DNA of 41,322 nucleotides, taken from the NCBI GenBank assembly GCA_913046215.1, contig CAJWRJ010000013.1:1-41322 (forward strand). Direction: 5' to 3'. The stretch comes from an uncultured Legionellales bacterium. Its GTDB lineage: Bacteria; Pseudomonadota; Gammaproteobacteria; Eutrophobiales; Eutrophobiaceae. Every line of letters starts with the position of its first letter. Within the stretch, counting starts at the first letter, position 1. A program made the translations under genes and the position numbers. Positions 15,848-25,404 of this stretch are shown piece after piece. The notes below the pieces were generated by a model. It was not told where the DNA came from. It did no database searches and saw nothing but the letters and a program-made list of their open reading frames with translations.

Positions 15848-16438
15848 ATTAACTCTAGAACACTCAACATAGTGCTTGCATCATCCTCACGCTATAGAAA
15901 AGAGCTGCTGGATAGGCTTAATATCGAGTTCACTGTATCTATTCCTGAAATTAACGAACAACACCTTCAAGGTGAATCTATAGAAGCCTACGTCGAAAGA
16001 CTATCGGAATTAAAAGCTGAATATACAGCGCACAACAAAAAAGATTCTTTAGTAATTGGCTCTGATCAAGCACTAGAATGTGATAAAAAAATCCTTGGAA
16101 AGCCTGCTAATTACGAAAATGCCATAGAACAATTAAGTTTTATGAATAATAAAGTGGCATCTTTTTATACAGGACTTTGTGTAATTAATACTAATACTAA
16201 AAAAGTAGTAAAGAATGTAACTCGTTTTGATGTAACATTTAGAAAACTCACATCTGCTGAAATCGTAAGTTATATATCAAAAGAAAAACCATATGATTGT
16301 GCTGGAAGTTTTAAGTCAGAAAAAATGGGTATTAGCTTATTGAAATCAATGAACGGGGATGACCCAACTTCATTGATCGGACTACCTTTAATTAAGTTAG
16401 CAGAGCTCTTAAGAAATGAGGGTATAGATATTCCATAG
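15848..16438 (+). CDS. yceF: Maf-family nucleotide pyrophosphatase, YceF type
   Basis: About 196 residues. Maf proteins hydrolyse non-canonical nucleoside triphosphates; the YceF branch prefers 7-methyl-GTP. Seen: the N-terminal ASSSRYRKELL loop, catalytic-region GSDQALECDKKILGKP (about 72-87), and the GSFKSEKMGISLLKSMNGDDPTSLIGLP segment. The only conventional start, GTG 15872, would cut off the first beta strand. Homologues have a few residues before LAS, and the open frame upstream supplies NSRTLNIVLAS from ATT at 15845 or 15848, with GAGG at 15837-15840. So initiation is probably at ATT; I give 15848. Divergent from yceD, as in E. coli. Confidence 0.82.
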   Translation: MNSRTLNIVLASSSRYRKELLDRLNIEFTVSIPEINEQHLQGESIEAYVERLSELKAEYTAHNKKDSLVIGSDQALECDKKILGKPANYENAIEQLSFMNNKVASFYTGLCVINTNTKKVVKNVTRFDVTFRKLTSAEIVSYISKEKPYDCAGSFKSEKMGISLLKSMNGDDPTSLIGLPLIKLAELLRNEGIDIP

Positions 16439-16440
16439 AT

Positions 16441-17388
16441 CTATTCACCAATAACTGGCTGATTAATGTACTGAAAAATTGAAGTTCCAACCTGTTTCGC
16501 AAATCTATCAAAGTAGTTTTCACGAGTGGTAAAATTAATAATATATTCCGTACCAATAATATCTCGAGCAATTTCATTGACACTCGCAAGGTCATCAATT
16601 AATCCTAATTCTAATGACCGCTGACCTGACCACACAAGCCCAGAAAAAATTTCTTCATTATCTTCGAGCACATCCCCTCTTCCACTCTTAACAATAGAAA
16701 TGAATTGTTGATGTATTTCATCAAGTAATTCTTGCATATGTGTCTCTTCATAAAAATCAAGTGGGCTAAATGGATCCATTAAAGCTTTATGATCTCCGCT
16801 ATGTAATATGCGTCTTTCTATTCCTAATTTTTCAATTGCATCGACAAAACCAAAGCCAGATATGATTACACCAATCGATCCAATTATACTTGCTTTATTG
16901 GCAAAAATTTTATCTGCGGCTACAGCAATGTAATAACCGCCGGATGCACATAAATCAGTAATAACGGCATACACGGGAATGTCCGGATTAAGTTTCTTTA
17001 AGCGATTAATTTCATCGTTTATATATCCAGCCTGCACTGGACTTCCGCCTGGGCTATTAATTCTAAGAATAATTCCATTCGTATTATTATTTTCAAAAGC
17101 ATTTTTTAAACTAGATATAATAAAATCTGCATTTGCTTCTGTCTCTGTTGAGATTATTCCATCAATCTCAATAAGCGCTGTATGCTTCTGATCTGAAAAA
17201 TGACTCGGGCTTAAGTTCTCATAGCCGTAAAAAACAATAAAAAGTGTTATGTAGGCAAAAAATAGTAGTTTAAAAAATATACCCCACCTTCTACTGCGAC
17301 GTTGCTCTTTTAGAAATTCCTTTGCAATTCCGGTAGCTATACTATCTTCATTTGAGTCAATATTTTGTTTTTTATTAAAAATATTCAT
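16441..17388 (-). CDS. sppA: Signal peptide peptidase SppA, short (36 kDa) form
   Basis: 315 residues. N-terminal cytosolic part, one membrane helix (about 36-54), then a periplasmic S49 peptidase domain. The Ser/Lys dyad is S149 in CASGGYY and K201 in SGDHKALMDPFSP. The half-size form works as an oligomer with the active site contributed between subunits. It degrades cleaved signal peptides and perhaps other membrane fragments. It begins directly at the end of rluC (sharing one base) and is convergent with maf, with 2 bases between their stops. Confidence 0.92.
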   Translation of the reverse strand: MNIFNKKQNIDSNEDSIATGIAKEFLKEQRRSRRWGIFFKLLFFAYITLFIVFYGYENLSPSHFSDQKHTALIEIDGIISTETEANADFIISSLKNAFENNNTNGIILRINSPGGSPVQAGYINDEINRLKKLNPDIPVYAVITDLCASGGYYIAVAADKIFANKASIIGSIGVIISGFGFVDAIEKLGIERRILHSGDHKALMDPFSPLDFYEETHMQELLDEIHQQFISIVKSGRGDVLEDNEEIFSGLVWSGQRSLELGLIDDLASVNEIARDIIGTEYIINFTTRENYFDRFAKQVGTSIFQYINQPVIGE

Positions 17389-18335
17389 TATTTTTTCATT
17401 TGTTTTAAAAAATCTTTTAACTCATCATCTAGCGGTGAATTAACCGTAATTTTTTCTTTCGACAAAGGAGATATAAAACTTACTGATTGAGCATGTAGAA
17501 ACATTCTATTTAAACCACGTTCTTTAAATTGGCGGTTCAAAAGTTTATCTCCGTATTTTCTATCTCCTAAAACAAAGTGTCCAACTGAAGCACCATGAAC
17601 CCTAATCTGATGAGTACGGCCTGTATAAATTTCAACTTCAGCCAACGTTGCATTATCGAATAAATCTTTACGAAAAAAAACAGTTTTTGCTGTTTTTCCA
17701 TTTACATCAACTTTAACAATTCTCTCGCCTGAGGAAATAGTATTTTTTTGAAGTGGACTATCAACAATTAATTGATTTTGATTTAATTTTCCACTTAATA
17801 ATGCTAAATATCTCTTTTTGCTACTTATATCATTAAGTGTTTTTTGTAGTAATCTTAATGCTGGTATATCTTTAGCTAAAATTAAACATCCAGACGTATC
17901 CTTATCTAGTCGATGTACAAGTTCTATTTTTGGATAGATCCCGGTTGCTCTTAATGCTTCTATAACACCATTTAATTGGCCACTCCCACTATGAACAACG
18001 ATTCCCGCAGGTTTATTAATAACAATGGAGAGCTCATCCTCATAGAGGATAGAATTTTGTAGTTTTTTTTGAAGGCTTTTGGCTGGCTTTGGTTTAAATT
18101 TATCGTCTATATAGACAGGCGGGATTCTAACAACATCATCTAAAGCTAGTCTGTAGGTTTGCTTAATTCGCCCACTATTTACTCTAACTTCTCCCTTTCT
18201 TAGCATTTGATATATGCGAGAATTGGGAATACCCCCAAAATAACGAATTAGAAAATTATCAATTCGTTGCCCAACATAATTATCCGATATAACTATCTGT
18301 TTTGTATTAATTTTTTTTTTAATTTGCTCTTTCAT
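17388..18335 (-). CDS. rluC: 23S rRNA pseudouridine synthase RluC
   Basis: 315 residues. N-terminal S4 RNA-binding domain (about 18-75, with GQRIDNFLIRYF and SRIYQMLRKGEVRVN), then the RluA-family catalytic domain with the invariant aspartate D144 in HRLDKDTSG. The KPAGIVVHSGSG (about 108-119) and TGRTHQIRVH (about 241) motifs agree. In E. coli RluC modifies three uridines of 23S rRNA and lies divergently next to rne, exactly as here, which separates it from RluD. It overlaps sppA by one base. Confidence 0.92.
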   Translation of the reverse strand: MKEQIKKKINTKQIVISDNYVGQRIDNFLIRYFGGIPNSRIYQMLRKGEVRVNSGRIKQTYRLALDDVVRIPPVYIDDKFKPKPAKSLQKKLQNSILYEDELSIVINKPAGIVVHSGSGQLNGVIEALRATGIYPKIELVHRLDKDTSGCLILAKDIPALRLLQKTLNDISSKKRYLALLSGKLNQNQLIVDSPLQKNTISSGERIVKVDVNGKTAKTVFFRKDLFDNATLAEVEIYTGRTHQIRVHGASVGHFVLGDRKYGDKLLNRQFKERGLNRMFLHAQSVSFISPLSKEKITVNSPLDDELKDFLKQMKK

Positions 18336-18369
18336 CTCATGCTATCTTTATTGCTGCCTTAACATAACA

Positions 18370-18398
18370 TTGTTATATTAGTCACAGGGGCATATATA
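18370..18398 (+). promoter_or_regulatory. Candidate rne promoter with a palindrome at -35
   Basis: TTGTTA (18370-18375), 17-base spacer, TATATA (18393-18398). The -35 overlaps a perfect inverted repeat ATAACA-T-TGTTAT (18364-18376). The expected start near 18405 gives an rne leader of about 355 bases, close to the long autoregulatory leader of E. coli rne. Other AT-rich matches exist, so the boxes are only moderately supported. Confidence 0.45.
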
Positions 18399-18404
18399 GA
18401 CATT

Positions 18405-18760
18405 ATATATAATGAAACCATCGTAATTATTTGCACCAAAAGAGTGCGGTTTTATCAGGTTCTTACTTGATAAAAAATTATACAAGAATTATAGGCCCAG
18501 TTTAATTAAAAGGACTTTGCTGGTTTTAAGAACAAATAAATTAATTACGAATCACTAAACAATAAGAATTTAAAGAAAATAAACAGAAAGAAACATTTTA
18601 CTTGAATTAGATTAAAAACATTAACTGCTATAGTGATTAAGTCTATAGCAGACATAAATAAAATATAATATTTATGCTCATTTAATGAAGCTGCGTTGAC
18701 TATCTAATAGATAGATTAGCACGCTGAGAGTCTGAGCAAAAATATAAGGATTATAAGACA
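18405..18760 (+). promoter_or_regulatory. Long structured 5' leader of rne
   Basis: The 425-base gap between rluC and rne holds no gene. It contains three clear hairpins: TTTTATCA/TGATAAAA (18450-18457 with 18468-18475), a perfect 9-bp stem CTGCTATAG/CTATAGCAG with a 9-base loop (18625-18651), and CTATCT-AAT-AGATAG (18700-18714). In E. coli, hairpins in a leader of about 360 bases let RNase E control its own mRNA. The same role is an inference here; no sequence similarity to that leader was tested. Confidence 0.45.
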
Positions 18761-20758
18761 ATGAAACGTATGCTGATAAACGCATCTCAGCCGGAAGAGG
18801 TGCGTGTCGCGTTGGTTGATGGACAAAGGCTATATGACCTGGACATCGAATCAACATCACACAAGCAAAAAAAGTCAAACATTTACAAAGCAAGAATAGC
18901 AAGAATTGAACCTAGCTTAGAAGCCGCTTTTTTAGATTATGGTGTAGAACGCCATGGATTCCTGCCTTTTAAAGAAGTTTCTCGTAAATTATTCAAAACA
19001 AATCAACAAAATGATAAGGATAGTCCGCGACTATCCATAAAGGATGTCCTTGAAGAAGGTCAAGAGTTAATAGTACAAGTCGAAAAAGAAGAGCGCGGAA
19101 ATAAAGGCGCCGCACTAACAACTTATATCAGTCTTGCCGGTAGATACCTTGTAGCAATGCCTAATAATCCACGCGTAGGTGGTGTGTCTAGGCAGATAGA
19201 GGGTGATGAGCGTATCGAAGCGCGTGATATTATGAACGAGCTCAAAATACCCGCTAATATGGGGTTAATATTAAGAACCGCTGGTGTTGGTAAATCTCGA
19301 GAAGAAATTCAATGGGATCTCGATTATTTGACTCAACTTTGGGAAGCAATTAAAGAAGCATCAAAAAAACAAAACCCACCCTTCTTAATTTATCAAGAAA
19401 GCGATGTAATCATTAGGGCAATTCGAGATTATCTTAGAAGCGATGTCGAAGAAATATGGATAGATGATCCTGAGGTTCATAAAAGATGTCATGAATTTAT
19501 GAGTCAGGTAATGCCACATAATTTAAATAAACTTCAATTATATAAAGAAAATGATCCTTTATTCACAAGATATCAAATAGAAAATCAAATCGAATCGGCA
19601 TTCTCAAGAGAGGTTCACCTGCCTTCTGGGGGCGCATTAATTATTGATCATACTGAAGCATTAATTTCGATAGATATAAATTCTGCAAAATCTACGAGAG
19701 GAAGCGATATTGAAGATACTGCTCTTAATACTAATCTTGAAGCAGCAGAGGAAATATCAAGACAAATGAGACTCAGAGATATTGGAGGTCTTATCGTAAT
19801 AGATTTCATTGATATGCTTAATTTAAGTAATAAAAGAAAAGTGGAAAATGCAATACGTGAAAATCTACATGCAGATAGAGCTAGAGTACAACTAGGTAAA
19901 ATATCCCGTTTTGGATTATTCGAAATGTCCCGCCAAAGATTAAGGCCTTCTCTTGATGACTCTAATCATTCCACATGCCCTCGTTGCGATGGGCAAGGAA
20001 CTATAAGGAACGTTAAATCATTATCTCTTTCAATATTAAGAATTATTGAAGAAGAAGCTATGAAAGATATGACAAAAAAACTAATTATTCATACTCCGGT
20101 TGATACTACTGCGTTTTTGCTAAATGAAAAGCGATCTATAATCTCAGAAATACAAAAACGACTTGAAGTAGAAATAATAATTGTGCCAGATTCAAAATTA
20201 GTTACACCTCAATATTCAATAGAAAGATTTAAGGAGTCTGATTTAACATCAAGTAACTCTAACAAGGCAAGCTACCAGTTAAAAAGAGAAGAAGAACATC
20301 ATGTAAATAATTTTCAATTCAATAAAAATAGTTCAATTGAAAAACCAGTAGTTAGTCAAATTATACCCGCTAGAAAAGCTCCAAAACCAAAAAATAAAAG
20401 TGGTATATTCAAAGCAATTATTAGTTTTTTTCAAAACTTATTTGAAAGTAACCAAAAAAGTCCAAGAAGGCATAGGCCAAATAGATATCGTGGTAAAAAT
20501 TATAATAAGAATTATAAGGCAAAAAATTCATATAATAAAAATAAATCAAAAAGAAACAATAGAAATAACTCGTACAATAAGAAAAATAAAAATTATTCAA
20601 AAAATAATACGCCAAATAAAAGGTACCCAACTGATAAAAATAATCAATCTTCTACTGAAGTTGAAGTTAAATCAGACCAAAATAAAAGTTCAGCTGAGGC
20701 AGAAAGAAATAATATTAAGAATAAACAGGAACAAATGGATACCAATAATATTAATTAA
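18761..20758 (+). CDS. rne: Ribonuclease E
   Basis: 665 residues. Endoribonuclease that starts mRNA decay and matures rRNA and tRNA. The catalytic half is complete: RNase-H-like start (MKRMLINASQ), S1 domain (about 38-120), 5' sensor and DNase-I-like regions, metal aspartates D305 (ISIDIN) and D348 (VIDFIDML), and the zinc link CPRC (406-409). The C-terminal half is only about 155 residues against about 530 in E. coli. It holds an amphipathic-helix-like segment, GIFKAIISFFQNLF (548-561), resembling the membrane anchor, and then a Lys/Asn-rich low-complexity RNA-binding-like tail (about 567-630). The tail argues for RNase E rather than RNase G. Long leader upstream; convergent with prfC 9 bases downstream. 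Confidence 0.94.
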   Translation: MKRMLINASQPEEVRVALVDGQRLYDLDIESTSHKQKKSNIYKARIARIEPSLEAAFLDYGVERHGFLPFKEVSRKLFKTNQQNDKDSPRLSIKDVLEEGQELIVQVEKEERGNKGAALTTYISLAGRYLVAMPNNPRVGGVSRQIEGDERIEARDIMNELKIPANMGLILRTAGVGKSREEIQWDLDYLTQLWEAIKEASKKQNPPFLIYQESDVIIRAIRDYLRSDVEEIWIDDPEVHKRCHEFMSQVMPHNLNKLQLYKENDPLFTRYQIENQIESAFSREVHLPSGGALIIDHTEALISIDINSAKSTRGSDIEDTALNTNLEAAEEISRQMRLRDIGGLIVIDFIDMLNLSNKRKVENAIRENLHADRARVQLGKISRFGLFEMSRQRLRPSLDDSNHSTCPRCDGQGTIRNVKSLSLSILRIIEEEAMKDMTKKLIIHTPVDTTAFLLNEKRSIISEIQKRLEVEIIIVPDSKLVTPQYSIERFKESDLTSSNSNKASYQLKREEEHHVNNFQFNKNSSIEKPVVSQIIPARKAPKPKNKSGIFKAIISFFQNLFESNQKSPRRHRPNRYRGKNYNKNYKAKNSYNKNKSKRNNRNNSYNKKNKNYSKNNTPNKRYPTDKNNQSSTEVEVKSDQNKSSAEAERNNIKNKQEQMDTNNIN

Positions 20759-20767
20759 TGAAATATT

Positions 20768-22342
20768 TTAATGCTCTCTTGTTTTATTAAACACAATATC
20801 TGGCCACCTTTCGATTGCTAGATTAAGATTAACAACAGATGGTGCCATATAAGCTAAATACTCACCTCCATCCAATGCTAGATTTGTACTATTTTTCTTT
20901 TTGAATTCCTCTAATACTTTCTCATCCTCGCAATTAACCCATCTTACTGTGGATATAGATGTATTCTCATACGTGCAATCAACACCATATTCCTCTTTTA
21001 ACCGCCACGCTACTACATCAAATTGTAAAACCCCAATTGCTCCTAAAATTAAATCATTGCTAATTAGAGGTTTAAAAACTTGAGTGGCCCCCTCCTCTCC
21101 TAATTGTATTAAGCCTTTTTGTAGGGCCTTAAATTTAAGGGGATCCTTAAGCCTTACAATTTTAAAAAGTTCAGGAGCAAAATAAGGTATACCTGAAAAT
21201 GTAAGTTTTTCGCCTTGTGTAAATGTGTCTCCAACCTGTATTGTTCCATGATTATGCAAACCAATTACATCGCCTGCCCATGCCTCATCTGCCTGCTCTC
21301 TATTTCCAGCCATAAATGTTAATGCATTCGATATTTGAAGATCTCTTTGAAGCCTTACATGTCTTATTTTCATACCTTTTGTATATTTACCAGAACATAT
21401 TCTTAAAAAAGCAACTCTATCTCGATGTGCTGGGTCCATATTCGCTTGTATTTTAAATATAAAACCACTTAATGAATTCTCATTGGGTTCAATTTTTCTT
21501 TCTTTGGTAACTCTTGGTTGTGGTGATGGTGCATAATCAGTTAAACAATTTAAAAACTCTAAAATTCCGAAATTATGAAGTGCAGTTCCAAAAAAAACTG
21601 GGGTTTGAGATCCTGCTAAATATTTTTCCTTATTGAATTTTTCATAAACACCTCTGATGAGTTCTATTTCTTCAATAATTGGCACATAATTATCTTTTAA
21701 AAGATTTTTTGCTTCATCACTTGCTATGTCTTTTATGCATTTAGAATGATCTAATTTATCATCCTTGTTATATATTCGAATTGAATTGTCAATTAAATGA
21801 TAAATACCAATAAGTCTTTTTCCCATACCTATAGGCCAAGTAATAGGTACGCACTTAATTTTCAACTCAGTTTCTATTTCATCAAATAAATCTATTGGCT
21901 CTTTACCTTCTCGATCTAATTTATTTATAAAGGTAATTATTGGTGTATTACGTAATCTACATACTTCCATTAATTTTAGGGTTCTTTCTTCAACCCCTTT
22001 AGCAACATCAATAACCATTAATGCAGAATCAACCGCAGTTAGTGTTCGATATGTATCTTCTGAGAAATCTGCATGCCCAGGTGTATCCAATAAATTAATA
22101 AACCTTTCATTATATTCAAATTGCATAACAGAACTTGTAACTGAAATTCCTCTTTCTTTTTCCATTTTCATCCAATCTGATGTTGCATGTCTTGAAGATT
22201 TTCTAGCCTTAACTGTACCAGCCATTTGAATTGCACCGCCAAATAATAATAATTGTTCAGTTACAGTTGTTTTACCTGCATCAGGATGTGAGATAATTGC
22301 AAAAGTTCTTCTATTATCTGTTTGATTAGATATTTTTGGCAT
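20768..22342 (-). CDS. prfC: Peptide chain release factor 3
   Basis: 524 residues, full length. GTPase that recycles RF1/RF2 from the ribosome. GTP-binding motifs: SHPDAGKTT (18-26), the switch region [36 protein letters not shown] (about 87-100) and NKLDRE (about 140). RF3-specific stretches such as [13 protein letters not shown] and the C-terminal [23 protein letters not shown] separate it from EF-G. It lies 40 bases after pdxJ on the same strand and may be the last gene of that operon. Confidence 0.96.
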   Translation of the reverse strand: MPKISNQTDNRRTFAIISHPDAGKTTVTEQLLLFGGAIQMAGTVKARKSSRHATSDWMKMEKERGISVTSSVMQFEYNERFINLLDTPGHADFSEDTYRTLTAVDSALMVIDVAKGVEERTLKLMEVCRLRNTPIITFINKLDREGKEPIDLFDEIETELKIKCVPITWPIGMGKRLIGIYHLIDNSIRIYNKDDKLDHSKCIKDIASDEAKNLLKDNYVPIIEEIELIRGVYEKFNKEKYLAGSQTPVFFGTALHNFGILEFLNCLTDYAPSPQPRVTKERKIEPNENSLSGFIFKIQANMDPAHRDRVAFLRICSGKYTKGMKIRHVRLQRDLQISNALTFMAGNREQADEAWAGDVIGLHNHGTIQVGDTFTQGEKLTFSGIPYFAPELFKIVRLKDPLKFKALQKGLIQLGEEGATQVFKPLISNDLILGAIGVLQFDVVAWRLKEEYGVDCTYENTSISTVRWVNCEDEKVLEEFKKKNSTNLALDGGEYLAYMAPSVVNLNLAIERWPDIVFNKTREH

Positions 22343-22382
22343 TGGATGCTATTAATTTTTTATATATTAGTGATTGGAAATT

Positions 22383-23105
22383 TTAATTTCTTTGATTGTC
22401 GATTAGTTCCTTCATTTCACTAACAGCAGATGACAATCCAGCTACAACTGCATGAGATATAATACTGTGACCAATATTTAATTCTTTTATTTCTGCTATA
22501 GCTGCAATTTTTCTTACATTATCATAATTTAAACCATGCCCAGCATTTACCTTTAGCCCTAACGATGAAGCAAATTTTGTTGATTTTATTATATTTTCTA
22601 ATTCTTTTTCTTGAGCTTTATCATTATTAGAATCTGCATACTTTCCGGTATGAATTTCTATGTATGGTGCTCCTGTTTCTGATGCTGCTGTAATTTGCTC
22701 TTCATCTGGATCGATAAACAATGAAACTCTTATTTTCATTGCCCTTAGTCTATCGCATGATTCTTTTATTTTGGACTTTTGCGATATTACATCTAACCCT
22801 CCTTCTGTGGTTAATTCCAATCTTTTTTCTGGAACAAAACAACAGAATTTAGGTTTGACTAACTCAGCAAAAGTTATCATTTCATCTGTTATTGCCATTT
22901 CCAAATTTAATGGAATTTTCAGCATTTCCTTCAATCTAAGAACATCACGATCCTGAATATGCCTTCGATCTTCTCTTAAATGTACTGTAATTGAATCAGC
23001 GCCAGCACGTTCGGTTATTAAAGCAGCATTAATTGGATCTGGATACTTTGTACCTCTAGCTTGACGCAGAGTTGCAATATGGTCGATATTTACACCAAGT
23101 AACAT
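22383..23105 (-). CDS. pdxJ: Pyridoxine 5'-phosphate synthase
   Basis: 240 residues, TIM barrel. Joins 1-deoxyxylulose 5-phosphate and 3-amino-1-hydroxyacetone phosphate to make pyridoxine 5'-phosphate. Signature sequences are [20 protein letters not shown] (4-23), [11 protein letters not shown] (about 40-50), LEMA (about 73), SLFIDPD (about 130) and [11 protein letters not shown] (about 192-202), with the catalytic His/Glu residues in place. The recO-pdxJ pairing is widely conserved in proteobacteria. Twelve bases after recO. Confidence 0.96.
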   Translation of the reverse strand: MLLGVNIDHIATLRQARGTKYPDPINAALITERAGADSITVHLREDRRHIQDRDVLRLKEMLKIPLNLEMAITDEMITFAELVKPKFCCFVPEKRLELTTEGGLDVISQKSKIKESCDRLRAMKIRVSLFIDPDEEQITAASETGAPYIEIHTGKYADSNNDKAQEKELENIIKSTKFASSLGLKVNAGHGLNYDNVRKIAAIAEIKELNIGHSIISHAVVAGLSSAVSEMKELIDNQRN

Positions 23106-23117
23106 ATTTATAATTTC

Positions 23118-23840
23118 TTATTTTGATTGACTTTTGATTTGTGCGTACGATCTATAAAGTTTCTTACTTTCTAGAGGTTTGTTTAAATATTTTTTAAGAA
23201 TCATACTTAATAAATTTTTAGCTTCAATAATATTTTCAATTTCTGAAAGAGACTCATCTTCAAGTTGCAACAATGTTTTACCTGATATTTTCATCCCATC
23301 TCCACTTATAGAAAGATCAGAAGTAGGACCAGAGTCGATTTTATAATAATATTTTTTTTCAGCTAAAATTGAATTTCCTGTTTTAGTATCATAATCTAAT
23401 GCAATACCATAACCAAGTAATTGCAATAAATTCTTTTCAAAATAACGTAAAATTATTTTTTCATTTTGATTGCTGAATAGCTTTTTAAGTGTGTATTCAT
23501 ATAAATCAAATAATTCTAAATGCGGCTCATGCTTATGTAATAGTGTCAAAATCATTTCGTTTATATAAAACCCAATCATAGCCTTTTCTGATGGAACTTT
23601 ATTCACTTTATCGCTATTTTCAATCTCTACTAATATTCCTAATTCAGTTTTACTAATCCATGAAATATTATATTTTTGATAAAGATCAAAATTTGTACTC
23701 TTATATTTCTTGTTTTTTTTAATGCCCTTAGCAATTAAATTGACACGTCCATAATTACGAGATAGAACCTCTAAAATTAAACTAGTTTCACTATAATTTC
23801 TCCGATGTAAGATATAACATGGTGTATGTTCTATTCTCAT
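23118..23840 (-). CDS. recO: DNA repair protein RecO
   Basis: 240 residues. Mediator that helps RecR load RecA on SSB-coated gaps. The N-terminal OB fold is recognised by YILHRRNYSETSLILEVLSR (9-28), then GRVNLIAKGIKK. The helical middle has NEMILTLLHKHEPHLELFDLYE (about 94-115). No four-cysteine zinc module is present, as in many gammaproteobacterial RecO. Strong divergence is normal for this family; position between era and pdxJ supports the call. Two bases after era. Confidence 0.9.
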   Translation of the reverse strand: MRIEHTPCYILHRRNYSETSLILEVLSRNYGRVNLIAKGIKKNKKYKSTNFDLYQKYNISWISKTELGILVEIENSDKVNKVPSEKAMIGFYINEMILTLLHKHEPHLELFDLYEYTLKKLFSNQNEKIILRYFEKNLLQLLGYGIALDYDTKTGNSILAEKKYYYKIDSGPTSDLSISGDGMKISGKTLLQLEDESLSEIENIIEAKNLLSMILKKYLNKPLESKKLYRSYAQIKSQSK

Positions 23841-23842
23841 TT

Positions 23843-24733
23843 TTAAGAATAACCAAATTCTTTAAGTATTGTTTTTGAATCAAACCATTTGCTCTTAATT
23901 TTAACCCATGTTTTAAGATTTACCTTTTTATCATATAAATTTTCTAATTCTTTTCTTGCATTTATTCCAATCTCTTTTAATACCTTTCCATCTTTACCAA
24001 TTACAATATTTTTTTGACCTTGTTTTTCAACCCAAATACAAGCATTGATATGGATAATATTTTTAGAATCCTTAAAGTCATCAATTGTTACTGACAGTTG
24101 ATGCGGAACTTCTTTATTTAGTCTCTCAATTAATTTTTCTCTAACAAATTCTGCAGCAAAAAAACGTTCGTTGCGATCTGTAATCTGTTCTCTAGGATAA
24201 AAAGGTTCTGATGCAGGTAAGTTTTTTCCTACAAGCGATTCCAGTTTTTCAATATTCTTTCTTCTTAGTGCAGATATTGGAATAATTTCTTCGAAACCAA
24301 TTTGATTAGATATATCATTAATATTCCCCAAAAGATCATCCTTGTTTTTTAATTTATCGATTTTATTTATTACTAAGAATATTTTTTTATCTTTGACATT
24401 ATTTAATATTTTTAAAACATTTTCATCGAACTTGTTCCAATTCAGTGCCTCAACCACAAACAAAATTACATCGACATAAACAAGAGAATTAGTTACTTCT
24501 TTATTCATATAACGATTAAGTGAGTACTTTGGATTAAGCTGCAAACCTGGAGTATCTACATATATAATTTGATAGTGAGTGCTATTCTTAATTCCATTTA
24601 TATTAAAACGAGTTGTCTGTGGTTTTCTACTAACAATACTTATCTTTTGATCAATTAACTGATTTAGTAGCGTTGATTTACCTACATTTGGCTTGCCAAT
24701 AATGCTTACATGTCCTGCTCTATATTCGGTCAT
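23843..24733 (-). CDS. era: GTPase Era
   Basis: 296 residues. Essential GTPase binding the 3' end of 16S rRNA in 30S assembly. GTPase motifs: GKPNVGKSTLLNQL (13-26), QTTRFNINGI (about 39-48), DTPGLQLNPK (about 60-69) and NKIDKL (about 123-128). A C-terminal KH domain (about 200-290) includes VIGKDGKVLKEIGINARKEL. It is 2 bases from rnc upstream and recO downstream, the classic lepB-rnc-era-recO string. Confidence 0.96.
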   Translation of the reverse strand: MTEYRAGHVSIIGKPNVGKSTLLNQLIDQKISIVSRKPQTTRFNINGIKNSTHYQIIYVDTPGLQLNPKYSLNRYMNKEVTNSLVYVDVILFVVEALNWNKFDENVLKILNNVKDKKIFLVINKIDKLKNKDDLLGNINDISNQIGFEEIIPISALRRKNIEKLESLVGKNLPASEPFYPREQITDRNERFFAAEFVREKLIERLNKEVPHQLSVTIDDFKDSKNIIHINACIWVEKQGQKNIVIGKDGKVLKEIGINARKELENLYDKKVNLKTWVKIKSKWFDSKTILKEFGYS

Positions 24734-24735
24734 AT

Positions 24736-25404
24736 TTATTCAGCAACATTGAGTAGTTTGAGAATTTTTGCAGCAACCTCCTGTTCTGCCTTTCGCTTGC
24801 TATTTCCGGTTGCAATGACTGGATCATCAAGCAAGTCAATTTTGCAGGAAATAGTAAACTCGGGACTGTGTGATGACCCTTTTTCATTTACTAATTCATA
24901 TACAGGTGTTGGTTTTTTTCTTGATTGTAAAAATTCTTGAAGATGCGATTTTGGGTCTTTTCTTATATTTTTTGGGTCAATGTGTTTTAAATGCTCACTA
25001 TATATAGCACTAATTATTGAACGACACTCATTTATATTAGAATCAAGATAAACTGCGCCAATGATTGATTCCAATGTATTAGCTAATATTGAATCACGTC
25101 GCCAACCGCCACTTTTTAATTCGCCAGTTCCAAGTTTTAATTGTTTTTCAAGAGAAAGTTCTCTTGCAATTTCAGCTAATTTCTCTTTTTTAACAAGCGT
25201 AGCTCTTAGTCTAGTTAATTCACCTTCAGCTGCATCAGGGAAATTCAGATATAAATATTCAGCAATTAAAAAGCCAAGTATTGCATCCCCTAAATACTCA
25301 AGACGCTCATTATTGTCGTTACCAGCACTTCGATGGGTAAGAGCAGTATCTAGTAGACGTTTATTAGAAAAACTGTAAGTAGAGAAAGTAGTTATTTTAT
25401 TCAC
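24736..25404 (-). CDS. rnc: Ribonuclease III
   Basis: 222 residues. Cuts double-stranded RNA, including the 16S/23S precursor. The nuclease signature ERLEYLGDAILGF is at 33-45 (E33, E36, D40), with the second metal cluster in ANTLESIIGAVYLDSN (about 106-121). The C-terminal dsRNA-binding domain starts at DPKSHLQEFLQ (about 149). Its start overlaps the DUF4845 gene by 4 bases (ATGA type), so translation is coupled. Confidence 0.96.
   Translation of the reverse strand: MNKITTFSTYSFSNKRLLDTALTHRSAGNDNNERLEYLGDAILGFLIAEYLYLNFPDAAEGELTRLRATLVKKEKLAEIARELSLEKQLKLGTGELKSGGWRRDSILANTLESIIGAVYLDSNINECRSIISAIYSEHLKHIDPKNIRKDPKSHLQEFLQSRKKPTPVYELVNEKGSSHSPEFTISCKIDLLDDPVIATGNSKRKAEQEVAAKILKLLNVAE

Noticed and set aside
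20400-20771. 123-residue frame inside the 3' end of rne
   Set aside because: Low-complexity Ile/Lys/Arg sequence made by reading AAT/AAA runs in another frame; not a protein-like composition.
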